DNA of 64,000 bases from Patiria pectinifera (taxonomy: Eukaryota > Echinodermata > Asteroidea > Valvatida > Asterinidae), in the NCBI GenBank assembly GCA_029964075.1, contig CM057135.1:7115001-7179000 (forward strand). Reading direction: 5' to 3'. Both the position numbers and the translations under genes were made by a program. The notes under the pieces were generated by a model, which worked only from the letters and a program-made list of their open reading frames with translations, was not told the origin of the DNA and made no database searches. Positions 25,101 through 32,938 of the stretch are shown here, in pieces. Positions within the stretch are counted from its first letter, which is position 1, and each line of letters starts with the position of its first letter.

Positions 25101-26499
25101 AAATTGATTACTGAGGTTTTGCCTATATTATCGATTGTTTTGTAAATAGGGGTACAACAGTCTGCTGTTATCATTGACTTATTGTCACATCAACTTGCAA
25201 GGCACCCCCACTCCTCTAATGCACAATTTTTTTTTAATTGATAATTGAAGTAAATCTCGGAACGCTTCTTTTACTTTAAGAACACCGATGGTGAAATCGG
25301 ACTACTTAAATACGTAGACACCAAGATTGCCATAACCAAGAGGGTCAAGAAACTTCAACCAGCAATATCGGTGGAAAAAGTAAGTGCAAACTTTTCTTTT
25401 GTTGTCTTATATTTTGCCTGAGAATTTATCCAATAAATAAATAAATAAATGCTTTACATTAACTTGCCCCTGAGAGTGCACTGTGCTTATACATGATAAT
25501 GGTTGCTGATAGCTCATTATGATGTATGTCTTGTAGCACCTGCACTATTGTATTACGGAATATTTACGTGTAAGAAACAATGAAACCACATAGTACTGGG
25601 GTGGTTGCGGAGGTGTCGGTGAGTATAGGCAGGGGTAGTTTTGTGTGCTACATTGTCTGGTGAAGGGTTCCCTCAGCAGTGTGTAGTAAACCTTATTTGT
25701 TTACTGTGCATAGAGAGAAATGTGTTTGTGACAGTGTTTGACTGGTCAACATTTTCAAATAGTTAATCAAATGTCTTTTGTCAGGGTAGGTATTCTCTAA
25801 TATAACATTTAGACAAATGCTAGTAGTTGGCATGCGCAGAGGTCCTTATGATTATAATTTAATTCTATGGGTTACTCGATGAACACACTATGATTATTGA
25901 TGTCATACCATGATCTCTATGGGTGATGCCACAAAACAACAAAATAGTAATTTGTGTGGGTATAGGGTCCTATGAAATAATACGATTAGTTCAAGTTTGA
26001 CTTGCATTACACGTTGTGCACACATTCAGTGCGCTGTATGTAAATGAGATTCCATCTGCGATATCTACAAGTCTATAATTTACCTGTGTGCAACCATCAG
26101 TCCCTAACTAGCTTACTTCTATACACATGGTAATTGATTCTTTCGTTTATCGATCTCCCTGTTTCTCTTTATAACCAGGCCACGTACATTCCCACGTCTG
26201 TAGCTAGCGAGGCACCCCGCCTAGTCATCATATCACATGAAGACGATCATGAGCTGTCCAATGGGTTCCTTCTACATGATGGTAATGTCATAGAGATGAG
26301 GGACACAAAAAATGTGATGGAGATGGTCCTGTTCTTGTCCCAAGCATACTATGCCTGGGACCTTCAGTATCCAATACAGTACCAGGTTCTTGGTTTCCTG
26401 CAACTGTTTTTGCTCAAAGACAGACTGTCTCCATTTGAGCGGTCTTGCAGTTTCTTCAAATTTGAGAAAAGATTGGGGTCCCTGCAATATGTTGAATAA
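10158..26499 (+). CDS. Nine-exon SAM-like gene carried by the CACTA-like element
   Basis: Exons: 10158-10233, 19831-19928, 20714-21011, 21753-21991, 23002-23119, 24094-24263, 24707-24820, 25281-25379, 26179-26499 (TAA). All junctions are GT-AG and every phase matches, giving 510 codons without a stop. Exons 1-2 together make a SAM-like domain (start MSINMHDMEKILQGILPPQ, later LSLTEDDLFRMFPGKVG). Exon 3 is Pro/Ser/Gly-rich and probably disordered. Exon 4 has several Trp (ADWDALIAETAYFILKHHD). Exon 5 is very basic (MRNIRWTRKRK). Exons 6-9 look globular. I recall related proteins annotated in fish and invertebrates as 'SAM domain-containing protein 3-like'. Intron 1 (9.6 kb) holds the transposase on the same strand. 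A role as accessory DNA-binding or complex-forming factor is inferred. Confidence 0.75.
10827..12081. mobile_element. MULE-like foldback element, 1255 bp
   Basis: The ends are TAGCTGGAGTTACC and its inverse, and the arms (10827-11128 and about 11758-12081) are inverted copies of roughly 300 bases. A perfect nine-base duplication ATTTGTCCT lies at 10818-10826 and 12082-12090. Long TIRs with a 9 bp target are the hallmark of Mutator-like elements. No coding capacity. Inside is a second, smaller inverted repeat. Confidence 0.7.
11437..11746. repeat. Inner inverted repeat of the foldback
   Basis: GGCGTCGCAAGGATTTTTTC followed by TAGAGGGGG on the left is mirrored at 11690-11730. Together with GAATACACGTACGCGTCC on both sides it forms a second foldback within the first. 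The GGCGTCGC termini resemble those of the hAT-like MITE at 37476. Poly-G and poly-C tracts lie inside. Confidence 0.55.
12090..12708. repeat. Foldback repeat, about 620 bp
   Basis: TTATCTAT ... TTCAGGAATTCCA at 12090-12130 is inverted at 12672-12708. The arms continue through AGTTTATTTTCCCGAT-like and ACGTTGCTTTAGAG segments to about 12225 and 12595. No ORF. A palindromic tract near 12470-12520 (TCTGGTTCCCAGACCACATG) forms part of the centre. Confidence 0.6.
13032..13935. mobile_element. Long-TIR element nested in the outer foldback
   Basis: The ends are TAGCCCCACTAGTGTGGCC and its inverse, with arms of about 300 bases (13032-13340, 13620-13935). Flanking nine-mers match at 7 of 9 positions. 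The TAG start and long TIR resemble the MULE-like element at 10827. No ORF beyond repeat shadows. Confidence 0.55.
14221..14388. repeat. Small hairpin element
   Basis: AGGCGCATAATCAGAAAGTG and CTGCCTTTTTCAGATGTCT are inverted at 14338-14388, leaving a short loop. About 170 bp, no coding content. Confidence 0.5.
14387..14888. mobile_element. 500 bp MITE with TTTAAAGCTATAG ends
   Basis: Perfect inverted ends TTTAAAGCTATAGTCCATC. Internal landmarks (GTTTGAAGCAACAAAAG, CATGTTTTGAATTGCAGCTA, CACTGATCCGACGAAT, TTCAAAATGACAGC) recur in the same order at 21340-21690, so this is a dispersed family. TTAA at both ends hints at a TTAA-targeting superfamily, which is uncertain because the ends are themselves palindromic. 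Confidence 0.6.
15302..16072 (-). repeat. Inverted partial copy of the transposase 5' region
   Basis: On the minus strand 15444-15302 copies 17335-17492 (including KNKQGIHNSAKR), and 16072-15885 copies 16690-16912 (promoter and start of the zinc-finger ORF). Order and spacing are kept, so this is one head-to-head inverted duplication with a roughly 620 bp spacer. The middle (15445-15884) no longer matches and carries unrelated sequence. Confidence 0.7.
16872..17186 (+). CDS. Zinc-finger N-terminal segment of the CACTA-like transposase
   Basis: A 104-codon ORF. Two C2H2-type fingers are visible: CAMCPFFSASLKELVKHLVK followed by CH, and a second with C-x4-C (CSVVGCGASF) and HVSRKH. An acidic tail follows. 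The ORF ends at TGA 17184, overlapping the start of the 733-codon ORF in another frame. Because related proteins carry both parts in one chain, a one-base frame change near 17180 or a small unrecognised intron is likely. A DNA-binding role at element ends is inferred. Confidence 0.65.
   Translation: MENVHSCAMCPFFSASLKELVKHLVKCHRNAPRFIVHCSVVGCGASFKNYGSFKSHVSRKHDNIDIEVCTTQRENDVGTEDFEDPMENAEDEFESTHDQHPTIC
17180..19381 (+). CDS. CACTA/EnSpm-like transposase, 733 codons
   Basis: One long uninterrupted ORF. Conserved-looking landmarks are LYSDDFELANPIGS (residues 176-189), LGDTPAAQ with GD at 276-277, a CxxC at 298-301 (PCRTC), DPMHVLLEG (371-379) and KMHYLSHIPKQ through MRLEGKH (513-542). The order (acidic pair, GD, inserted Cys motif, late Glu near KH) fits an RNase H-fold DDE transposase of the CACTA type (Transposase_21-like); assignment is by motif recognition only. 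The stop at 19379 is followed within 6 bases by a consensus donor (CAGTAG|GTGAGT). The ORF lies in intron 1 of the SAM-like gene, same strand. It appears intact and may be active if joined to the zinc fingers. Confidence 0.65.
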   Translation: MLKLKSMCYMSESGLNEVQMSTEYLVNQKVDELKAKLCETNKLTQEEIDGLVDGCKQPIFHGLNSTYLLKKSWKKRFNLIEPEKIKLGEIYKNKQGIHNSAKRSLYRVEKVDVYGCYVPIIGSLQALLKCPSVSKHIMTHTVTDFGSDLMEDVFDGLYFQSDPYLQQNPQALAFALYSDDFELANPIGSHRKTHKLTAFYYVLLNIPPHLRTKLEAIQLVAMAKTADLKTYGFGKILENCIKCFQQLYDGVVMTTVSPTGARQRTQIKGKLAFVLGDTPAAQLMGGFKEGVGKAYKPCRTCEVTHEELENNSIIIPSPLRDENEHLERCENLTSEMTRQTRKYWSKMYGVTRRSEFLDVPEFKATKCILQDPMHVLLEGIIPMETKLLLVHCVEMKFFTIAKLNGIIRSFEYTREEKKDQPLEISWDNVQSDSKLQQTAQSMKNLLVLLPFMIGNFIPETDEKWINYLRLIQITLLTFSSVASTRTVNTLKLLIATHHSAFRRLYPERPITPKMHYLSHIPKQICDFGPARNHSCMRLEGKHGECKDKKYRNFKAIHKSVTVQHQYKMCLQQFNADGSASHAYLSEDDIVKEGHTCSIADREFRHSMIQREYGDSEDVCAHQALKTTELISRGHRYTAGTILIKECPQWEYPKFITIDEILIFNKATYFICEELETVAFNSHLNAFSVANTGEVKIVALKPETDLTYHWPQLVHTVDRTKYVMLQNVDDVWQL
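21340..21690. mobile_element. Diverged copy of the 14387 MITE
   Basis: It carries the same ordered words as 14400-14780 (GTTTGAAGCAACAAAAGTG, CATGTTTTGAATTAC, GGCACTGATCTGACGAATAC, TTCAAAATGACTGC) but with many substitutions and weakened ends. It sits in intron 3 of the SAM-like gene and is clearly older than the first copy. Confidence 0.55.
22082..22331. mobile_element. 250 bp MITE flanked by TTAA
   Basis: The ends CCAGTTCATGCC and its inverse GTGCGAACTGG are bracketed by TTAA at 22078-22081 and 22332-22335, as for piggyBac- or Kolobok-type elements. Inside, a GATATTTCCGRCCTCGC word occurs twice. It lies in intron 4 of the SAM-like gene. Confidence 0.55.
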
Positions 26500-26699
26500 G
26501 CACATCAAAACAACATAAAAGTTGAATACTTCCAAAAATGTTTAACAACTTTGCTATGTTCACTTAGGATTTTTAGAATGTTAAAACTGTTGACGTCATG
26601 TTCATGTCATCAAAAATTTCATTTATAAAAACATATGTATAAGGGAAGTTCCTATTGTCATGAAAATTGGTGGGAAGCTAGATTGTTGAAAAAAAGTCC

Positions 26700-27236
26700 T
26701 GCTTTTGATCCTAAAAACTCTGTTGTTTACCAATGAAATTAAACCAAATTTCAGATCATGTCAACAAGGCATGACAAATTTTATGGGGCAATTTTTATCA
26801 GCTTTGTGCAAGAGGTTGAAATTTATACGACATGCGCCCAAGAAAATAATCACTGTTTTGATCAGCCACTTTCGGCTTGGCTGCCTCCGTTGGCAGTATA
26901 GAGCTGGAGCTGGTGGGAAGGAATGCCGTATCACCCTGATGTCATTGCATACCTTCGGTTGGCGCAACATGCAATCGTAGAGTTGTGCAATGACATCAGG
27001 AGTGATCCTGCATTCCTTCACAGAAGCTGTCAGCAGCAGCATGCCCCTTCTGCCACCGTTCCAGCACAGTATCAATATTCTGATGTGAGGTTTTTTTTCG
27101 TATGGCGTATAATTCTCACCCTCTTGCACAAAACTGATGAAACTTGCTCCATAAAATGTGTCATGCTTTTTTTACAAAATCTGAAATTTTGGTTTAATTC
27201 CATTGGCAAACAAAAGAGTAATTTAGGATGATGAGT
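26700..27236. repeat. Foldback element downstream of the SAM-like gene
   Basis: The left arm 26700-26830 (TTTACCAATGAAATTAAACC, then ATGACAAATTTTATGG) is inverted at 27120-27236. The centre also folds: ATCACCCTGATGTCATTGCA at about 26930 against TGCAATGACATCAGGAGTGA at about 26985. No protein-like ORF. Confidence 0.6.
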
Positions 27237-27239
27237 AGC

Positions 27240-28430
27240 CCTGTTGACATGTAGTACGTGTATTAATATGCAAAATCATGCAATCCTTGAAAATGCATGT
27301 GTGCCATTTAATCTTATTTTCAATTTTCATTTGCCATTTTACCTGATATTTTGGTGCCTTTTATGTTTTTATGCCATTGAGAATATTCATGAGCAAAAGA
27401 TGTCATTTCAGGCAGAAACCTCTGATGTGTTACGGCTATTTCAGCACAAAAAGATTTTGGGTCACTTTGTCGCTCTAAAATGTTCTCTTTTTTTCACGGA
27501 TTTGTTGTGGTGTCGGTTCATGGCAGTAAGTTGATGAGCTGTTGAAAGAGTTTTGGTTTCACATTTGAACAGAAAACCCTGAACAGTGTTTTCCTGAAAT
27601 GATCCCACAGCAACAGGGCCCACACTAAAAAGGTCCATGGGACTTTGCAAATTACATTGTTATAACAGGTACATTCTATATTTAAATGGAAAACAAAGAA
27701 CAACTTGGGACCTAAAATGTTGCTTGTTATAGGGTTCGTTCAGTGACGGCCATTTCTGTAGGAGAAGTGCATGCAACTGCGTGTTTTACGCAATCAAGCA
27801 GTGTGGAAAATGTTCCAGACACTCGTGCCTGTTGCTCGAAATGCATTCAAAATACGACACAGCTGATGCGCGTTATGCAAGTTGACGCTCAATGTGTTGA
27901 TGCACGTGGATGGTCTGTAGGAAATGACGTCATTTGAACGAGACCTATATTGGCAGGATGTTGTATTGACGGTGCTCTTATCAGGGTTCGACTGTATTTT
28001 TTTTTTAATGATTATAAAGGTGCACTTTTTAATAAAATCAACTCAAATGGGATGTCAAGCATTCAATGAAGAAGAGCATTGTGTCACAAGATGTGTTCCT
28101 CAGGGGAAAAAGAAACATTTTATAGACACTAAAAGGTGGAAATTGTGCTTTGCTAAAAGCTAAATACAAAATTTGTATATTAAGAAATGAAATTAAATAT
28201 GAGTTATTTGAATTAAAAGCATAAATTAATTGATTTTTTTCTAAAATTAAATTCAATTAATTTTCTTTAAATGCTAAATGAATTTCAAACAAAATTATGA
28301 AAATGTTGGACATTAAAGTTTGTTCAAGTTTGTTCAAAATGTCCTAGAATAAGTTAAAAAGTTGTAAAATAAAAAAAAAAGTGTATTGAAAACGAATCAG
28401 TGAATTTTCAGTTTCCTTTTGTGAAGTGTT
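27240..28430. other. Right inner part of the CACTA-like element, no gene seen
   Basis: AT-rich. A stretch ending near 27996 (TCAGGGTTCGACTGTA) looks like one terminus of a pogo/Tigger-type element, but I could not confirm its partner. Nothing else is supported. Confidence 0.35.
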
Positions 28431-28660
28431 GTGTTTATTTTCTAAACACTATCATGTTTAATTTCTAAACACAGTAATGTTTAATTTCTAAACACCATAA
28501 TGTTCATTTCTAAACACCAAATGTTTAATATCTAAACACCAAATGTTTAATATCTAAACACCAAGTGTTTTGGTGCTAAACACTGCAAGTGTTTAGCGAT
28601 GGGACATGTTTACAAACTGATAGCAAAAAAGTGTTTAGCAAAACGTTTAGAGTCTAAACA
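28430..28660. repeat. Right subterminal TCTAAACAC array
   Basis: At least eight copies of TCTAAACAC, mostly preceded by GTTTAAT, at about 25-30 base spacing, partly in inverted orientation near the very end. It matches the looser array at the left end, as in CACTA subterminal regions. Confidence 0.75.
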
Positions 28661-28676
28661 CAGTTTTTGCAGTGAG

Positions 28677-29028
28677 TGTTTCGTTATCCTCCCATTGCCT
28701 TCCAGAAATTGCTGATACGCCATTAAAACGCCCTAAGAATTCTAACCACATGAGTAAATCAAGTCGCGCTCCCTGAGAAATACGAACTTTGTAGTGGGGC
28801 CGGTTTAAACCTTTAGTGAGGTTGGTTAATCGTCGCAAAAATGCCCGACCTGGGGCGATCGCCCTGCACAAGAAATTGAGTGAGCCTAATAGCGACTGCA
28901 GTGACACAAGCGTGGCCTTTGTCTTACTCAAAAACGCATGAATTTGATTACAAGTTGCACGAACTTTCTCCTGAGGTACTTTAACTAGGGCATGAACAGT
29001 ATCTATTTCTAAACCCAGATACTTAATA
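28677..29028 (-). pseudogene. Ngaro RT thumb/connection segment
   Basis: Read from 29028, KYLGLEIDTVHALVKVPQEK is the start of the RT thumb region found after the palm in DIRS/Ngaro enzymes. Then comes LLGSLNFLCRAIAPGRAFLR and the linker to RNase H, ending WEDNETL at the CACTA insertion edge. It continues the RT at 30402-31185 after removal of the foldback at 29029-30401, and runs into RNase H at 9869. Confidence 0.8.
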
Positions 29029-30401
29029 TAGGTTTTTCCGTCCAATTTCGCACTTAGTGCATACAAAAGTATAAATAGTTCATTCAATTTTGCTATAGGG
29101 CAACCAAAAATTCAAACTAGTCATTCAAAATCGCCATAGGGCAGTCAAAAAAGAAAAACAGTCATTCAGAATCACCATACGGCAGCCAAAAATTCATAAT
29201 TGGCATTCAAATTCGCCATAGAGCAATCAAAAGTGTAAAAGCAACATTCAGATTCGCCATAGTGCATTCAAGATAGCACGGAAGGACACGTGACTGAAGA
29301 TAGAGCATTCAATTTCGCCATTGGGTATTCATGTTCATAACATTCTTTGCGCGTTTTTCCCAACCTGCAATATGTGTGCCACCAATGACCATTCATAAAA
29401 CTTCACTGGACAATTTACATTTTTTTTTTTACAGATGCCCGGACTTCGATAATTGTATTTGTTTTGTCTCCTAGAGGTGAAATGTAAATTATAGAAGCAT
29501 TGGCCTGCTTATATTGCGCAAGTTATTTTGTTCCTCACCAGCGCCTTGGCGCAAATTGTATATATATTTCTTCCATCTCCTTTGGTAATGCATTCTTTGC
29601 ATTTCACCTTTTGGTTTCCACATATAGTTATCAGCAGCTTTAGAATTTACATTGGCAGACATTACGCAATTAACATCAATTGTTACACATTCCTTTTCCT
29701 CCAAATGTACTGTGTATATTGGGTTAAATTTTAGAAAGGTATACATGCTATGTTTTATGTCTCTAGTCAATGCATATAATTGAAGAGATGGTGCAAATGA
29801 CCACAAGAAAATATACATTATGAAAGAAAATTTACAAAGCTAAAAAAAAGGCATATAAATTAACAGAGGAAAATGTAAGAAAATTTTCCCCATGTTAATT
29901 CATATGCCTTTGGGCCATCCGATAAATATGATTTTTATTCGGCGACTTAATATAGACAAAGTAAGCTCATAAAGTGGAAGAAGATATAAACATTAGAAAG
30001 CTATAAAAAAAAAATAGAAAAAAATACATGTGCTAAATTGGATGCACATTGTATAATTGGATGCCCTATGGCGAAATAGAATGCTCTAACTTAGCTCGAG
30101 GGGGTTTCAAGGGCAAACTTGGTTGCACTATGTACGAATTCGTATGCCGATTGGCGAATTTGGTTGCCCTACAGCGATTATGAATGCCAATTGGCCATCT
30201 TGGCTGCACTATAGCGAATTTGAATGCCGACTGGTGATTTTGGCTGCCCTATAGCGAATTTGAATGCCGATTGGTTATTTTGGCTGCCCTATCCGCGAAA
30301 TTGAATGACCTATTTATACTTTCTCATGCATTATGTGCGAAATTGAATGACCTATCTTTACTTTTGCATGCACTAAGTGCGAAATTGGACGGGAAAACCT
30401 A
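29029..30401. mobile_element. 1.37 kb foldback/MITE in the Ngaro RT
   Basis: Inverted ends TAGGTTTTTCCGTCCAATTT continuing CGCACTTAGTGCATRCAAAAG. TA duplications lie at 29027-29028 and 30402-30403. Removing the element and one TA restores the RT frame exactly (TEGPVQTI to KYLGLEI). Both subterminal regions carry 35-40 base tandem units of the type GCATTCAAATTCGCYATAGG + GCAGCCAAAA, inverted relative to each other. The centre (29450-30000) has no recognisable protein; a TA target suggests a Tc1/mariner-like or similar source. Confidence 0.75.
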
Positions 30402-31185
30402 TAGTTTGTACCGGTCCTTCGGTTTTCTCATGAGCTAAGGGGACATTTAGCTGGGCACACATAGATTGGAAAACATCTAGTAATCGTGAACATGAGGCAG
30501 ATGAGTTGCCCACAAACAAAAAGTCATCAAGATAGTGCGTGACTAAAGATGTGTGGCCCATGCGCTTAACTTGAAATTCCAGCAATGAACTAAACTTCTC
30601 AAAAAGCGAGCAGGAAATGGCACATCCCATTGGCATACATTTATCGAAGTAAAATTGACTTTCAAAGGAAAACCCAAGCAATTCATAATCGGTAGGTGAA
30701 ACTGGCAACAAACGAAATGCAGACTTAATATCGGCTTTAGCTAACCAAGCCGATTCCCCCACGTTCATGATCAAATCAACGGCCTCATCGAATGAGGCAT
30801 AGTGAACTGCACATCGTTCCCTGTCGATAAACTCATTAATGGAGTCACCGGCGGGGTACGAAAGGTGATGAATTAGTCGAACAGTGTTAGGCGTACTCTT
30901 GGGAACCAATCCTATGGGGGAACACTGTAGATTAGAAAATGGCCGATTGTCATAGGGGCCCGCTATCCTGCCTAAACTGATCTCTTTCTGAAGTTTTTCT
31001 TTAACGACCAAGGGGCGTTCTGATGCTGAAGCTAAACATTTGGAATCACGCGGCCTACGTGGACCGTCATACCCTAATGAAAACCCATGTTGAAAGCCGT
31101 TACTCAAAATACGACCGTCATCTGTGAGTGGGTAATGTGTGAGCCATTGATCTAAAACGGTCTGATTAATTGGCGTTGGGACCAC
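30402..31185 (-). pseudogene. Ngaro reverse transcriptase, N-terminal and palm
   Basis: Residues 60-225 of the ORF carry RT motifs in order: SPIGLVPKS, RLIHHLSYPAGDSINEFI, WLAKADIKSAFRLLPV (first catalytic Asp), MPMGCAISCSLFEKF, HYLDDFLFVG (YLDD at 218-221) and HEKTEGP. All catalytic Asp residues are present. The start overlaps the end of Gag by 20 bases in another frame, so expression probably uses re-initiation or frameshifting. The last ORF residues (GFPVQFRT) come from the foldback inserted at 30401. The remainder of the enzyme is at 28677-29028. Confidence 0.85.
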
Positions 31186-32626
31186 GAAAAGAATTCCCTT
31201 TTGAAGGAAGTTGAGTTATGGAAGGGGGTGGTGCAGTATGGCCTGAGGAAGTTGCAGTAGAAACTGGTTTATTGTAATGTCCGCCCTTTATGGAATTAGT
31301 GAATGGAACTCTGGGCTGACGGGGACCGGGTTGCGACTGCGTACGCTGCGTGAACACATTGCGGGGCGAGCCCACTGAGCAACGTGATGCTCCGTGGCTA
31401 GGGCGCAGGCACTTGCTACAGGTATGAGCATATTTACAACCAGGAAATGCACAACCGTGATAACTATTGAAAGCAAAGCAGTGCCCAGGCCTTACGTTCC
31501 TAGAGGTCGTTGCCCCCATTTGGCTGTTAACAGCACGATTGACAGATACGTTAGTCACAGGGACCGCGGCAACCGTCACCCAGAGTTCCATGTCTATTTC
31601 TCCCCATGAACGAGAGGGTTCAATTTCCATCTTTAAACGAAACTGCTCGTCATATGTACGCCACCCGAACCCTGTAAACTGGGTGGACGCCATGCGAACG
31701 ATTTCACAGTATTTTAGCAGTTGTGCATATCTATGGGTGTGTTTCTCTAAATAAATAGTCATAAACGTGTGAAAGGCGGATTGCCATACGAGGAAAGACT
31801 CGATCCGCTTTCGGGATGGACCAGGTTTTTTGAGTACCAGGTTGTCTCCTTCCATTGCAAAGGTTAAATTGGAAGGCTCAGATCGTGAAATTACCGCATG
31901 TGCGGTATCGTTAAACAGTGGCGCCAAATCCACATATTGCCCGGACCAAATCTTGTCTTTTGTACTCTGGGCCACATGAAAACCCAACGATGCACACTTA
32001 CTGATTTGAAACAATGGGACAGGGCGGTCATCTTCTACATGAATTCCACTAAATGGAATTGTCTGCTTAGTGTAAGTACATTGAATACCATACTCACCAC
32101 CCCCAGGACTACTAGAAGTGATCAAACTAGGCCTTGGCACAGAGTCATTGTTCATATTAGCATGAGTCAGTTCATCTTGTAGTTGAACGCGGGGAGGATG
32201 CACATCCAGGATTGCCGGCTCATCCGCATGAATCTCCTCTGGGGCCGGGGTGGGGTGCGTTCGAGGTCGCCCTCGTCCACGGCCTCGTCCACGGCGAGCT
32301 GGTGGCTCCGGTCCACGACGAGCTGGTGGCTCCGAGTGGTAACCAACAGGTTGGCGCGACCGCTTTGGCTGAGGCGCTCCATCAGAACCTTCTCCGGCTG
32401 GTCGAACTGCTGTCTTCTTTATGTAAGGCATGTCTACAGCGTCAACGATGAAATACGTCAGTGTTTTGTCGTCCTTTCGTCCGTCCAACAGGAGCTGATG
32501 AGTGAGCGATTTCTCAATGTCTTGAAAAATCGAGATGAAGCGTGAAGACGAAGAACAGAATGACGACAAATATAAGTTTTGGTCAAGTTTCTTGCTGAAA
32601 AGCTGCAACGCAATGACGGCCGCCAA
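31166..32626 (-). CDS. Ngaro Gag-like protein
   Basis: 486 codons open. The N-terminal part is followed by an Arg/Gly/Pro-rich stretch with repeats of EPPARRG and RGRGRGR (about 102-125). A conserved helical core shows FLVWQSAFHTFMTIYLEKH and AQLLKYCEIV. A Cys/His cluster near 390-425 (CFAFNSYHGCAFPGCKYAH, then CSKCLRPSH) is a nucleic-acid-binding knuckle seen in DIRS/Ngaro Gag proteins. The open frame begins with TTG at 32626; the first ATG is codon 66 at 32431. Initiation at that ATG or a non-AUG start are both possible. The first 22 codons lie in the A1 repeat. Confidence 0.7.
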   Translation of the reverse strand: MAAVIALQLFSKKLDQNLYLSSFCSSSSRFISIFQDIEKSLTHQLLLDGRKDDKTLTYFIVDAVDMPYIKKTAVRPAGEGSDGAPQPKRSRQPVGYHSEPPARRGPEPPARRGRGRGRGRPRTHPTPAPEEIHADEPAILDVHPPRVQLQDELTHANMNNDSVPRPSLITSSSPGGGEYGIQCTYTKQTIPFSGIHVEDDRPVPLFQISKCASLGFHVAQSTKDKIWSGQYVDLAPLFNDTAHAVISRSEPSNLTFAMEGDNLVLKKPGPSRKRIESFLVWQSAFHTFMTIYLEKHTHRYAQLLKYCEIVRMASTQFTGFGWRTYDEQFRLKMEIEPSRSWGEIDMELWVTVAAVPVTNVSVNRAVNSQMGATTSRNVRPGHCFAFNSYHGCAFPGCKYAHTCSKCLRPSHGASRCSVGSPRNVFTQRTQSQPGPRQPRVPFTNSIKGGHYNKPVSTATSSGHTAPPPSITQLPSKGNSFRGPNAN

Positions 32627-32937
32627 GCCGCGTGGTCTTGGCTAAATACCCAGGCCGTTGGACAGACCTTTCGTCTGATTGGTCAGGGTAGGATACCATG
32701 AATCCTCATTGGTCAATCTAAACCTCACAATCTGCATATCAGCAAAACAAGACCAAATTTGGTAAGGAATTTGTTTCCTTCGGTTTCTTGCGCAATTGGT
32801 CAACGCAATTTCTTCAGATTTCGCAACCAACTCGAGACAAAGGCTGAACGTTGTTTGTTGCGCAACTCAAAAACGACATAAAAACTTAAAGTGCACCAAG
32901 TATAAAGCATTTTATCTTTCAGAGATAAAATCAATTA
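32560..32937 (-). repeat. Ngaro A1 terminal repeat
   Basis: Forms the 5' end of the element on the minus strand and matches A2 (7280-7656) with only a few changes (for example AAACGCAAC against AAAAACGAC). It ends with the ATTTTATC...GATAAAAT hairpin. It should carry promoter and recombination signals, which are not separable by eye. Confidence 0.85.
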
Positions 32938-32938
32938 T

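Larger units (their letters stand above)
9870..28674 (+). mobile_element. 18.8 kb CACTA/EnSpm-like DNA transposon inserted in Ngaro RNase H
   Basis: Left end CACTGTAAAAACTGTGTT and right end (inverse) CACTGCAAAAACTGTGTT. A two-base duplication AG (9868-9869, 28675-28676) flanks it. Removing element plus one AG restores the Ngaro reading frame across the join (NETL then ALYTD). CACT-type termini and subterminal arrays of TCTAAACA at both ends (9900-10020, 28430-28660) are typical of CACTA elements. The large RNase H-like transposase at 17180 agrees. A two-base target is slightly short for CACTA (usually 2-4), so a related superfamily such as Chapaev is an alternative. Cargo: a nine-exon SAM-like gene and many nested foldbacks. 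Confidence 0.8.
6575..32938 (-). mobile_element. Ngaro-type tyrosine-recombinase retrotransposon with nested insertions
   Basis: On the minus strand the order is A1 repeat (32937-32560), Gag, RT, RNase H, a tyrosine recombinase-hydrolase ORF, B1 (8268-7656), A2 (7656-7280), B2 (7239-6575). Split direct repeats in A1-ORFs-B1-A2-B2 order, with no inverted termini, are diagnostic of Ngaro/PAT retroelements. The SGNH hydrolase and the lack of a methyltransferase favour Ngaro. Taking out the CACTA-like insert (18.8 kb) and the foldback (1.37 kb) leaves about 6.2 kb, a normal Ngaro length. Such elements replicate through a circular intermediate and integrate by recombinase, without target duplication. 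None is evident here (ATTA is shared at both edges). A1/A2 and B1/B2 are almost identical, suggesting recent insertion. Confidence 0.85.

Noticed and set aside
27530..27996. Possible pogo/Tigger element ending TCAGGGTTCGACTGTA
   Set aside because: One plausible terminus only; no convincing inverted partner or TA target pair was found.
28430..28660. Regularly spaced TCTAAACAC repeats as a possible CRISPR-like array
   Set aside because: Units are short, spacers degenerate, the genome is eukaryotic, and the array lies at the end of a CACTA-like element.
29489..29818. 109-codon minus-strand ORF in the foldback inside the RT
   Set aside because: Low-complexity AT-rich sequence with no motif; probably chance.
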